Source of the DNA: Vulgatibacter incomptus_A
GTDB lineage: Bacteria > Myxococcota > Myxococcia > Myxococcales > Vulgatibacteraceae
DNA length: 64,000 nt
Direction: 5' to 3'
Assembly: GCA_040391605.1 (NCBI GenBank)
Contig: JBEBXK010000001.1
Coordinates: 62,001-126,000, forward strand
Shown here: piece after piece, positions 21,968 to 30,964 of the stretch
How positions within the stretch are numbered: the first letter of the stretch is position 1
How the letters are laid out: each line of letters starts with the position of its first letter
The notes under the pieces: generated by a model
What the model saw: the letters and a program-made list of their open reading frames with translations, nothing else
What the model was told of the DNA's origin: nothing
Databases searched by the model: none
Translations under genes and position numbers: made by a program

Positions 21968-24742
21968 TCAGGCCCTTCGGCGGCGTAGGGCGGCGAGGCC
22001 GAGACCGATGGCGAAGGCGAGGAGGGCGGGATCGGCGCCGGCTGCCTGGCAGCCCGTGGAGTCTCTCTTCTCGTTGGGGACGTGGAACTCGTGTGGCTGC
22101 TGAACGAGGATGGAGAGCGAAGCCGTGTTCGCGCGGTTGTGGGGATCGACAGCGCGGACCATGAAGGAGAAGACCCGTGAGAGCTCGCCGTCGAGCTCGG
22201 CGTCCGCGGGGCTCCCGGCGATGTTTCCGTCCGGATCGAGGGAGAGGCCCTGCGGGAGCTTGCTCCCTGGCATCAGCGCCCACTCGATCGCTCCGTTCCC
22301 ACCTATGGCCTGCAGCTGCGTCAGGTAGGACTCACCCACCGTGGCGGCGGGCAGCGCCTGCGTCGATACGCTGAGTCCGTGGTCCACGAGGACCTCGACC
22401 CTCACCTCGCAGACGATCGACTTCAGCGGCTGACGGGTGGCGTCGCGATCCAGAGACTCGTGTACGTCAAGGCTCCAGAGGTATATCCCGGCGCGGGTAG
22501 GCGCGCCGGTCACCCGACCATCGGCCCGCAGGACGAGTCCGGGAGGCGCCTCGCCAGCGCGGATTTCGGACCCCTGCCCCAATCCGCCGCTGAGGTATTG
22601 GGTCTGCCGGGTGACCCAGGTGACCCTGCCGCCAGCCGCGAGGAGGAACACCTCGTCGTAGGGATCGTCGATGGTGTGGGTGGGGAAGCTCTGGCTGGCG
22701 CAGACCAGGGAGTTGGGAGGCATGACGACCACCTCCAGCTCAGCTTCCGCGGAATCACCGACGGTGTCGCTGACGCGGACACGTACCGGGATGGTGCCGT
22801 CCTTCAGCGGCGTGCCGGCGATGATCCCTTCGGGATCGAGGTGGAGACCGTGGGGGAGCGCGCCTTCGACGACAGTCCAATGATAGGGAGGCAGACCGCC
22901 GATGGCGACGAGCTGACCCAGGTACCCCACGTTGAAGGAGGCGGGCGGGATCTCACGGGTCGAGACCGCCACGGGCAGACCGCTGGGCAGGATCTCCAGG
23001 CTGAACTCCGCCCGTTCGACGAGCCCGGCGGACTCGACCAACAGCGAGAAGTCGAAGTTTCCAACCTCACTCGGACTCCCTCCGAGGTGAGTGTAAAAGG
23101 AGCGACCCTCCGCTCGGGTCTCGGAGGGAGTCTCGATCAGGGAGAGTCCCGGCGGGAGGCGGGAGCCAGGCTCCACCGACCAGCCGTGGATCCCATCGCC
23201 GCCGCTGGCCGTCAGCACCACCGAGTACACGCTGCCGAGCTCGGCGTCGGGGAAGTACGTCGTGGTGATCGCGAGGGTCTCGTCGTCGGCGACCTGCACC
23301 GGATTCGAGATGCCGTTGTTGTTCTCCCGCTCATGCTCGAAGAGGACCTGGTCGGGATCGATGAGGACGCCGAGGAAATACCGACCGGCCTGCAAATCGG
23401 CGGGCATCCGGATCGTGTCGATCACGGGCGTCGTCTGCAGGGCGGCCACATCGAGCAGTCCTTCGTAGAGCGTGGGATTCGAGGTGTTCGGCAGGTCGTG
23501 GGTGGAGAGGACGACGCGATAGGGGACGGCGCGCGCGTCGGCGCTGCCGATGTTTGCTGCGTTCCAACTCAGGGTGAAATCACTGCCTGGCTTGACCCGC
23601 TCGGGAGCGACGATGTCCGTCGGTGTCAGGTTGGGCGCCGCCAAGCCGATGATGAAAGGGGGAGACGCAAGGACGGTCGATGCCCGGGAGCTGACCGGGA
23701 CGTCGTGGTTCGGATCGACCTCCGAGATGATGTAATAGGTGCCTTCAGTCAAGTGAATCGGCAGCCTTGGGTTCATGGTGAAGACCATCGAGTCTCCCGT
23801 TGGAAGATCGACCGTGCCTGCGTTTGTCCCCAGCACGATCGCAGAATCACCGAGGGAGGGTGCGTCGTTGATCCAGAAGCGGTGGGTGAACCCTTCTGCG
23901 TCCTTCGCGCCGAAGCTCGTGACGGTGGCTTCCATTTGCATTGGCACGCCGGCGAAACCCGCCGGTGGCACACGCACCTGGTCGACTTTGAGTTCTGGAC
24001 TCTGCGAATAGGAGATGATGGTGTTGGTCGGCCAAGCAGCGCCATCGCATTTGTTGCAGGGGAGGCCGAGATGGTATTCGTTGCCTGTCTGGTTCTGGAT
24101 CCCTACGGTCACAGTGCCTGTACCATAGTCGCTGGGGCTGGCGTAGCTGCCATAGTGGACGTTGATCGTACCGGACCCTTCGGAAAGCCAGACCTGCGCA
24201 TGCCATTGAGCCGAATAGGTCCAACGAGAAGCGTTGAACTCGATGATGAACTGACGGTTCGGCGCAGTACCGATGGTCTGCGTCACGATACAGTCGGCGA
24301 TAAAGCGGCAGTCACCCAGATTCCACCAGACCGCGAGGATGTCGGTGGGGTCGTTCGTGCTCGGGAGCGCCCAACTGGAGAATTGGTCCAAGCGGTTGCC
24401 GGGTTTGAAGGTGATGTACCCGTTGGTCGTAGCTGCGAGCGACGAGTAGCTGACGCCGAAAAAGCTGAATGGGAACGGAAGCTGAATGGTGAAGCCTTGA
24501 TCACCCGTGACGTTGGCGCTTCCTGCCACCCGGGTAGTTGTACCTCCGGCGAGTGGAAGCGCAACATATGGTGCGCTCTGCGTCACTACGATGTAGGAGG
24601 CGGAGGCCTGTGCATGGGCCGTCGCTGGAGACGACAGCATCAGCGCTGACCCGGCGGCCACGACCAGGGAGGCGAGGAGCGGGTGGATCGCGATCCTTCC
24701 TCTGTTGGAATCACCTCGAGAACAACTCGATAAAGCTCGCAT
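21968..24742 (-). CDS. MYXO-CTERM surface protein, paralog A
   Basis: About 924 residues from ATG 24742, with AGGAGGAG just upstream. A signal peptide (LLASLVVAAGSALMLSS...AHAQ) precedes an N-terminal domain of about 200 residues with a conserved CNKCDG..WPTNT motif, shared with the next two genes. Then come a CARDB-like adhesion domain (PNLTPTDIVAPERVKPGS) and four or more putative Ig (He_PIG-type) repeats of the GGLPPYHWTVVEGALPHGL pattern. The end is a MYXO-CTERM tail: STGCQAAG, a hydrophobic helix, then RRRRA, cut and anchored by a myxosortase-like rhombosortase system in this phylum. Predicted to be displayed on the outer surface; ligand unknown. Confidence 0.85.
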   Translation of the reverse strand: MRALSSCSRGDSNRGRIAIHPLLASLVVAAGSALMLSSPATAHAQASASYIVVTQSAPYVALPLAGGTTTRVAGSANVTGDQGFTIQLPFPFSFFGVSYSSLAATTNGYITFKPGNRLDQFSSWALPSTNDPTDILAVWWNLGDCRFIADCIVTQTIGTAPNRQFIIEFNASRWTYSAQWHAQVWLSEGSGTINVHYGSYASPSDYGTGTVTVGIQNQTGNEYHLGLPCNKCDGAAWPTNTIISYSQSPELKVDQVRVPPAGFAGVPMQMEATVTSFGAKDAEGFTHRFWINDAPSLGDSAIVLGTNAGTVDLPTGDSMVFTMNPRLPIHLTEGTYYIISEVDPNHDVPVSSRASTVLASPPFIIGLAAPNLTPTDIVAPERVKPGSDFTLSWNAANIGSADARAVPYRVVLSTHDLPNTSNPTLYEGLLDVAALQTTPVIDTIRMPADLQAGRYFLGVLIDPDQVLFEHERENNNGISNPVQVADDETLAITTTYFPDAELGSVYSVVLTASGGDGIHGWSVEPGSRLPPGLSLIETPSETRAEGRSFYTHLGGSPSEVGNFDFSLLVESAGLVERAEFSLEILPSGLPVAVSTREIPPASFNVGYLGQLVAIGGLPPYHWTVVEGALPHGLHLDPEGIIAGTPLKDGTIPVRVRVSDTVGDSAEAELEVVVMPPNSLVCASQSFPTHTIDDPYDEVFLLAAGGRVTWVTRQTQYLSGGLGQGSEIRAGEAPPGLVLRADGRVTGAPTRAGIYLWSLDVHESLDRDATRQPLKSIVCEVRVEVLVDHGLSVSTQALPAATVGESYLTQLQAIGGNGAIEWALMPGSKLPQGLSLDPDGNIAGSPADAELDGELSRVFSFMVRAVDPHNRANTASLSILVQQPHEFHVPNEKRDSTGCQAAGADPALLAFAIGLGLAALRRRRA

Positions 24743-24990
24743 GCTGCTCCTCCTCTTCGCTAGAGCGATCCGCGATCGATCGAGGATCGTCTCACGTATT
24801 CTCCCTGCCGATTCCTGTAAGGGAGAAAGCCTACCGAGAGTTTGGAGCAGAAAGCAAGGGAGGCTGCACGGACGTCTAGCCCTCGTGTGGGAGAGGGTGC
24901 CCTCACGATCCGTGCAGGACTCGCCCCCGGCGCAGGACGGGAGCGGACCGATGTGGATCCGTCGCGGCCGCTCGGCGGCGGATCGGGGGC
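24743..24990. other. Spacer/promoter region between surface-protein paralogs A and B
   Basis: 248 bp upstream of paralog A. The stretch nearest the gene (24743-24840) is less G+C-rich than surroundings and likely holds its promoter; no clear operator palindrome is visible. Confidence 0.4.
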
Positions 24991-27747
24991 TCAGCGAGCC
25001 CGGCGGTGGCGCCTCCGGAGGGCGGCGAGGCCGGCGCCAGCGGCGAAGAGCAGCAGCCCCGGCTCGGCGCCACCCGCCTGGCATCCGGTGGAGCTCTTCT
25101 GCTCCTTGGGGACCACGAGATCGAGGGGCTCGGAGAGGGTGATCGAGAGCGACCCCATCGCGGTGCGATTCTGGGGATCCGCGACCCGGACCAGGAAGGC
25201 GAAGGTCTTGGAGGTCTCGCCGCCGAGCTGGCCTGCAGTGGGTGTCCCCTCGATGCGTCCGGTGTCGTCCAGGCTGAGGCCGGAGGGGAGCGGGCTCCCG
25301 GGGAGCAGCGACCATCGCAGCGTGCCGTTGCCGCCCTGGGCTTCGAGCTGGGCGACGAAGGGCTCATCGACGATGGCCCGGGGGAGCGCGCGGCTCGAGA
25401 GGGTCAGGCCACGATCCAGCTCGACCTCCACGAAGACGCTGCAGGCGATGGACTGCCGATTGCTCTGATCGGCGACGTCGAGGGTCCAGAGGTATTGACC
25501 GGCGCGGGTGGGGGCGCCCGTGACCCTGCCATCCGCCCGGAGGACGAGGCCTGGGGGCGGCAGCCCTTCCAGGACGAAGGCCTCGCCGCCGAAGCCGCTG
25601 GCGAGGGCCCGGGTGTCGCGGGTCTTCCAGGTGATGGGCCGGCTGCCTCCTGCTGCGAAGAGGTTCTCGTTGATGGCCTCGCCGATGGCGCGGCTGGGGA
25701 GCCTGTCGCTTCCACAGGTGAGCGCCAGGGGAGGGGAGACCGTGAGCTGGAGGCTGCCCTCGGCCTGGGCGCCCAGGGCGTCTCTCACGCGCACCGTGGG
25801 GATGAAGGTGCCGTCCTGCTTGGGGACGCCGCTGAGCCGGCCCTCGGAGTCGAGGAGGAGGCCAGCGGGGAGGGTCCCCTTGCTGAGCGACCAGGTGTAG
25901 GGAGGCTGTCCGCCGATGGCGGAGAGCCTGGCGTTGTACATGGCGCCGAAGGAGGCCTGCGGCAGCCGGGCCACCGTGAGCTGGAGCTCGATGGCGCTGC
26001 GGCTGACCTCGAGGAGGTAGTCGTGTGTGGCGACGAGGCCTGCGGACTCCACCTGGAGGCTGAAGGCGGATGCGTCGAGGACGTTCGGGGTCCCGTCCAG
26101 GACGGTGGAGAAGGGCAGGCCCAGCGCACGGGCGCCGGCGGGGATCTCGCGCAGGACGAGGCCCGGGGGGAGGCTGGTGCCGGTTCCGACCGACCAGATA
26201 TAGATCCCGTCGCCGCCCTCGGCCTCCAGGACCACGGAGTAGGGGGCGCCGAGCTCACCGGCCGGGAGCTCCAGGGTCGCGATGGCGAGGCTGCGATCGT
26301 CGACGACGGCGATCCTCTCCGAGGTGCCGATGTTGTTGGCCTTCTCGTGCTCGAAGACCTGGTCGTCGGGGTCCATGATCACGCCGATGTAGTAGTGCCC
26401 GGCCGGGACGTCCCCCGGCATCAGCACCTCGTCCGTCAAGGCGACGGAGGAGAGCCGCTCGATGGTCACCTCGCCCTCGTGGATCACGCGGCTGGCGGGG
26501 CCTGGGAGATCGTGTGTGCTGAGGACCACTACGTAGGGTGCATGGATGGCGTCGGCGTTGCCGATGTTGCCGGCGGACCAGCTCAGCTCGAAGAGGCTGC
26601 CCGGCGCGATGCGCTCCGGCGGGCGGATCTGAGTCGGCGTCAGGTTGGCCGCAGGGAGGCCGATGACGAAGGGAGGCGAGACCCCCACCGTCGGGCCGCG
26701 GCTGCCGATCGGCACGACGTGGAAGGGATCCGCTTCGGCGACGATGTAGTAGGTGCCGGGTTGGAGCGAGACCGGGAGGCGAGGCTCCAGGACGAACTCC
26801 AGGCTCTCGCCAGGCGCGGCGTCGAAGGCCCCATCGACGGTGCCGAGGGGGATCGAGTCGTCTCCGAGCGAAGGGGTGGGGCTCACCCAGAAGCGGGTGG
26901 TGAAGCCGAGGGCCGGCTTGCCGCCCACGCTCTGCACCGTGGCTTGGACGAGGAGGGGAACTCCCGCGTACGCCACGTCAGGCGTGCGCACCGACGAGAC
27001 CCTGAGCTCGGGGCCCTGGGAGTAGACGATCTGGCTGTTGGTCGGCCAGAGGTTCCCATCACATTTGTTGCAGCCAAGGCCCAGGTAGGACTCGGTGGCC
27101 GTGTGGTTCTGGATCCCTACCGTCACCATGCGGCTGCTGCCGTAGTCGCCGGGGGTGGCGTAGCTGCCGTAGTGGGTGAGGATGGTGCTGGAGCCTTCGC
27201 TGAACCAGAGCTGGGCCTGCCACGCGCTATTCTTCGGGCTCCAGGACGTGCAGTTCCATTCGATGACGAACTGACGGTTCGGCGCGGTGCCGAGGGTCTG
27301 ACGTCGGATCGCGTCGGTGAGGTTGCGGCAATCCGACGCGGCCCACCAGAGCGCGATCAAGTCCTTCGGGTTGCTCGTGGACGATCCGGGCAAGGTCCAG
27401 CTGTTGAAGACGTTGCCGTTGTTGCCGCTGGCGAAGGTGACGTAGCCGTTGGTGCCGATGGTCACGGCGTCGTAGCTCACGTCGAAGAAGCGGACGGGGA
27501 AGGGGAGGTTCACTCGATAGGAGGTGTCGTAGCCGGAGCCGACGTTGGTATAGCTGCCCCCTCCGATGGGCAGGGGCGCGAAGGGCGCCGTCGAGCGGGT
27601 CACGGAATAGGGTGCGGCGCCGGCGAGCGCGGGCAGGAGGAGGGCGAGTCCGGCGAGAGCCGCGCCTGCCAGGACGCGCCGCCTCTGCAGCATGGGGTTG
27701 GAGACTGCGGGCGGCGCCGCCTGAGCGACCGATGCCAAGAACGACAT
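24991..27747 (-). CDS. MYXO-CTERM surface protein, paralog B
   Basis: About 918 residues from ATG 27747 with GGAGGT 3 nt upstream; ATG 27693 (MLQRRRVLAG) is the alternative and leaves a more typical signal peptide. Same architecture as its neighbours: N-terminal domain with GCNKCDGNLWPTN, CARDB-like domain (NLTPTQIRPPERIAPGS), He_PIG-type repeats (GGQPPYTWSLSKGTLPAGL; GGNGTLRWSLLPGSPLPSGL) and a sorting tail SSTGCQAGG, helix, RRRHRRAR. The tandem, same-strand order of three such genes indicates local duplication. Each has its own spacer, so they may be expressed separately. Function unknown; a surface adhesin or coat protein is a reasonable guess. Confidence 0.85.
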   Translation of the reverse strand: MSFLASVAQAAPPAVSNPMLQRRRVLAGAALAGLALLLPALAGAAPYSVTRSTAPFAPLPIGGGSYTNVGSGYDTSYRVNLPFPVRFFDVSYDAVTIGTNGYVTFASGNNGNVFNSWTLPGSSTSNPKDLIALWWAASDCRNLTDAIRRQTLGTAPNRQFVIEWNCTSWSPKNSAWQAQLWFSEGSSTILTHYGSYATPGDYGSSRMVTVGIQNHTATESYLGLGCNKCDGNLWPTNSQIVYSQGPELRVSSVRTPDVAYAGVPLLVQATVQSVGGKPALGFTTRFWVSPTPSLGDDSIPLGTVDGAFDAAPGESLEFVLEPRLPVSLQPGTYYIVAEADPFHVVPIGSRGPTVGVSPPFVIGLPAANLTPTQIRPPERIAPGSLFELSWSAGNIGNADAIHAPYVVVLSTHDLPGPASRVIHEGEVTIERLSSVALTDEVLMPGDVPAGHYYIGVIMDPDDQVFEHEKANNIGTSERIAVVDDRSLAIATLELPAGELGAPYSVVLEAEGGDGIYIWSVGTGTSLPPGLVLREIPAGARALGLPFSTVLDGTPNVLDASAFSLQVESAGLVATHDYLLEVSRSAIELQLTVARLPQASFGAMYNARLSAIGGQPPYTWSLSKGTLPAGLLLDSEGRLSGVPKQDGTFIPTVRVRDALGAQAEGSLQLTVSPPLALTCGSDRLPSRAIGEAINENLFAAGGSRPITWKTRDTRALASGFGGEAFVLEGLPPPGLVLRADGRVTGAPTRAGQYLWTLDVADQSNRQSIACSVFVEVELDRGLTLSSRALPRAIVDEPFVAQLEAQGGNGTLRWSLLPGSPLPSGLSLDDTGRIEGTPTAGQLGGETSKTFAFLVRVADPQNRTAMGSLSITLSEPLDLVVPKEQKSSTGCQAGGAEPGLLLFAAGAGLAALRRRHRRAR

Positions 27748-27854
27748 GAGACCTCCAACCAGCCGCTGGAAGACGCGGTGATCGGTACGGATCCGGACCA
27801 CAGGGCCAGGATCACTCCGTTGGAGGTCAAACAGTATCCCGTCAAAGTAATTTA

Positions 27855-28027
27855 GGGCAAGCCCGGTCAGCTTGCCCCGCCGGAAGGTGGGCTTTCCTTG
27901 CGCTTGCTCGCCGTCGGCTCGCCCGAGCCTGTGAAGGGATCGCCCCCGCAAAGGAGCGGGGGGGATTCCTTCGGCTCGTGCTGCGGGCGAGAGGTCTCTC
28001 CTTACGCTTGCTCGCCTTCGGCTCGCC
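27855..28027 (-). repeat. Palindromic dispersed element, copies 4 and 5 (tandem)
   Basis: On the minus strand, unit one runs 28027 to 27925 (GGCGAGCCGAAGGCGAGCAA ... GCGATCCCTTCACAGGCTC) and unit two runs 27924 to 27855 (GGCGAGCCGACGGCGAGCAA ...). The second unit ends in a perfect 8-bp hairpin, GGGCAAGC/GCTTGCCC (27855-27877). Unit one overlaps the last eight or so codons of paralog C. Confidence 0.8.
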
Positions 28028-30746
28028 GATGCCTGGCGGCGAAGCCCAGGGCGGCGAGGAGGGCGAGGACACTGGATTCGGCGCTTGCGGCCTGGCAGCC
28101 GCCCTCGACCCGCTTCTCCTTGGGCACGTGGACGGTTCGCGGCTGCTCGACCAGGATGGAGAGGGTGACCCTCGCCGTGCGGTTATGGGGATCGGCCACG
28201 TGAACCAGGAAGGGGAAGAGGCGGCTCTCCTCGCCGTCGAGCTGCGGATCGGTGGGCGAGCCCAGGATGAGCCCGCTGGCATCGAGGGTCAGCCCCTCCG
28301 GGAGCGTGCTGCCTGGCATCAGGGACCAGGTCAGCGCGCCTTCGCCGCCGCTCGCCTGGAGTTGGGCAGTGTAGCCTTGGTTCACCACGGCAGGAGGGAG
28401 GGCCTGGGTCCCGACGGTTAGGCCGCGATCGAGGCGGACTTCGAGCCTGATCTCACAGGTGATCGGCCGCAAGGGCTGGCGCATCGTCTCCCGATCGAGG
28501 ACCTCGACCACGTCGAAGTTCCAGAGGTAGGCGCCGGCCCGGGTGGGTGCGCCGGTGACCCTTCCATCAGCCCGGAGCGAGAGGCCGGGAGGCGCCTCGC
28601 CCGGCCGGCTCTGAGACTCCTCTCCGTGGCCACCTGCCAGATACCTCGTCTCCCTCGTGGTCCAGCTCACCCGGCCGCCTGCCGCCAGGAGATATTCGTC
28701 GTACGGCTCATCGATGGCCTTCGTGGGGAGCTGTCTGGTGGAGCAGACGAGGGAGTTGGGCGGAAGGACCACCAGATCGAGGCCTTTCTCGGCGAAGGAG
28801 CCGCTGGCGTCGCTGACCCGGATCGTCGCGATGAAGGTGCCGTCCTTCATCGGGGCGCCGCTGAACCTGCCTTCGGGATCGAGGAGGAGCCCCTGGGGCA
28901 GGGAGCCATCGATCACCTTCCAATGATAGGGCGGGGTCCCGCCGATGGCGGAGAGATGCGCGGTGTAGGGCCTGTCGAAGAAGGCCTGGGGCAGCTCGCT
29001 CGTTCCGATCTGGAGGGGGAGCCCGCTGGGGAGCCCCGTCAGCCTGAACGCTTCTGCGCTGGGTATGCCGGCGGACTCCACTTCGAGCGTGAAGCCGAAC
29101 TCGCCTGCCTGATTGAGTGCCCCCTGTAGCGCGGTGGAGAAAGGCCGCCCGGCCTCGCGGGCACCAGCGGGGCTCTCTCGAAGCGAGAGCCCCGGGGGGA
29201 GGCTGCTTCCAGCGGCGACCGACCAGCTGTAGACGCCGTCCCCGCCCCCGGCCAGCAGCGTCACAGAGTAGAGACCGCCCACTTCGGCGGGGGGGAGCTC
29301 GGCGGAGCTGACGATGTGGACCTCGAGGTCATCCGCGACCTGTACGGCGTCGGAGGAGCCGATGTTGTTGGAGATCTCATGCTCATAGATCACGCCGTCG
29401 GGGTCCATGATCACGCCCAGATGGTATTGACCGGGAACGACGTCGGCGGGCATGGCGATGGTATCGGCCATGGTGATCGCGTCCAGGACCGGGATGTCGA
29501 CAGCGCTCTCGTAGAGGACGCGGCTGGAGGGGCCGTGGAGGACATGGGTGGAGAGCACCACCCGGTAGGGCGCACCCACGGCCTCGGCGTTGCCGATGTT
29601 CTGCGCCACCCAATTCAGGGTGAACTGGCTGCCAGGCGCGATTCGCTCGGGGGCCACGATGTGGGTGGGGATGAGGTTGGGCGCCGGCAGGCCGATGGTC
29701 ATCGGCGGCGAGGCCGAGATGGACGAGCCGCGACTGTTGACCGGTACGGCGTGATGAGGATCCGCTTCCGCGATGATGTAATAGCTGCCCGGTGTCAGGT
29801 GGATAGGGAGTCGAGGATCCAGCGTGAAGTCCGCCGAGTCGCCAGGATCGAGATCGACGAGGCCCGGTACGAGGCCGAGGTCGATGGCGCCGTCGGTCAA
29901 AGACGCAACTGAGTTGATCCAGAAGCGGGCAGTGAACCCATCGGCCGGCTTGCCGCCGACGTTCGAGACGGTTGCCTCGACGTGGGCCGGGACCCCTGCA
30001 TACGCAACGAACGGCACCCGCACCTCGCTGACTCGAAGCTGAGGCCCTTGCGAGTAGGTGATGCGCGTGTCGGTCGGCCAGTCGCTGCCGCCGCATTTAT
30101 TGCATTGATTGGCGAGGCCCAGGTGGAATTGGGTTGCCGTCTGGTTCTGGATCCCGACGACGAGCTGACCGGCGGGGAAGACGCTGGTGTTCTGATGGGT
30201 GCCGTATTCTGTTGTGATGGTGCTCGAACCTTCGTCGAGGATGAGCTTGGCCTGCCAGGTGCCGCTCGAATCGTTCCACCTATGGCAGGAGCGCCATTCG
30301 ATGGTGAATCGCCGGCTCGGCGCCGTGCCGCTCAGCTGGGAGCGGATCCCGTCCGCCGGGCAGGTCTGCCAGTACCACCAAAGGGCGATGAGGGGCTTCG
30401 GATCTTTGGTGGGGTCGGGCAGCGGCCAGCTATTCCAAACGCTGGCGTTGTTTCCCGGGAAGGTGATGTAGCCGTTGGTCCCCACCAGGATCTGCGTGTA
30501 GGTCTGCCCGAAGAAGGCGAAGGGGAACGGGAGGGTCACTGGGTGATGGGTGTCGACACCACCGCCGACGACCGTCGAGGTGTTGGGGAGCGAGGTGTAG
30601 CCGATGTTGGAATCTCGCGTGACGACGTAGGGAGCCTGCGCGTTCGAGGAAGTGGGGATCAGGAGGGCGGCAGCGAGGAGGCCCAAGGCGGAGCGTCGGA
30701 GAGCCAGGATGGGCGGGAGGCGACGGGGGTATTCGTTTGACTTCAA
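28002..30746 (-). CDS. MYXO-CTERM surface protein, paralog C, C-terminus from repeat element
   Basis: About 914 residues. The TTG at 30746 is chosen because AAGGAGA lies 6 nt upstream; TTG 30770 is also in frame. The signal peptide ends near SSNAQA. The N-terminal domain carries QCNKCGGSDWPTD, followed by a CARDB-like domain (PNLIPTHIVAPERIAPGS) and He_PIG-type repeats (GGTPPYHWKVIDGSLPQGL). The sorting tail is weaker than in A and B: GGCQAAS, a helix, then RHRRAEGEQA. The last residues and the TAA stop are encoded by dispersed element copy 4, so the element has reshaped the C-terminus. Anchoring may still work because the Cys, helix and Arg residues precede it. Confidence 0.83.
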   Translation of the reverse strand: MKSNEYPRRLPPILALRRSALGLLAAALLIPTSSNAQAPYVVTRDSNIGYTSLPNTSTVVGGGVDTHHPVTLPFPFAFFGQTYTQILVGTNGYITFPGNNASVWNSWPLPDPTKDPKPLIALWWYWQTCPADGIRSQLSGTAPSRRFTIEWRSCHRWNDSSGTWQAKLILDEGSSTITTEYGTHQNTSVFPAGQLVVGIQNQTATQFHLGLANQCNKCGGSDWPTDTRITYSQGPQLRVSEVRVPFVAYAGVPAHVEATVSNVGGKPADGFTARFWINSVASLTDGAIDLGLVPGLVDLDPGDSADFTLDPRLPIHLTPGSYYIIAEADPHHAVPVNSRGSSISASPPMTIGLPAPNLIPTHIVAPERIAPGSQFTLNWVAQNIGNAEAVGAPYRVVLSTHVLHGPSSRVLYESAVDIPVLDAITMADTIAMPADVVPGQYHLGVIMDPDGVIYEHEISNNIGSSDAVQVADDLEVHIVSSAELPPAEVGGLYSVTLLAGGGDGVYSWSVAAGSSLPPGLSLRESPAGAREAGRPFSTALQGALNQAGEFGFTLEVESAGIPSAEAFRLTGLPSGLPLQIGTSELPQAFFDRPYTAHLSAIGGTPPYHWKVIDGSLPQGLLLDPEGRFSGAPMKDGTFIATIRVSDASGSFAEKGLDLVVLPPNSLVCSTRQLPTKAIDEPYDEYLLAAGGRVSWTTRETRYLAGGHGEESQSRPGEAPPGLSLRADGRVTGAPTRAGAYLWNFDVVEVLDRETMRQPLRPITCEIRLEVRLDRGLTVGTQALPPAVVNQGYTAQLQASGGEGALTWSLMPGSTLPEGLTLDASGLILGSPTDPQLDGEESRLFPFLVHVADPHNRTARVTLSILVEQPRTVHVPKEKRVEGGCQAASAESSVLALLAALGFAARHRRAEGEQA

Positions 30747-30964
30747 AGGGATTCTCCTTCGACCTACCAAGCGCGCGGTAGGAAAATGACGGTCGGCTCG
30801 CTGATTGAGCCGGCACGTCCTTCCTGGAAACGGACTTTGCGGAACTTACCGCAGTTGCTTCCTCGGCGGCAAGCGAAGGGGTTGGGTGATCCATCGCCGC
30901 GATCCCGATTGGGGGGGGGGCGGCGTTGCCATCGCCAAAAAACTGGCAAAACCCTGAGCTGCGA

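Noticed and set aside
22379..24649. 756-residue plus-strand ORF opposite surface paralog A
   Set aside because: Antisense shadow: high-G+C third positions keep it open; the translation is Asp/Arg/Gly/His-rich with no domain, while the minus strand has a signal peptide, repeats and a sorting tail.
25006..27855. 949-residue plus-strand ORF opposite surface paralog B
   Set aside because: Same reasoning; no ribosome site or recognisable motif, and the sense gene is well supported.
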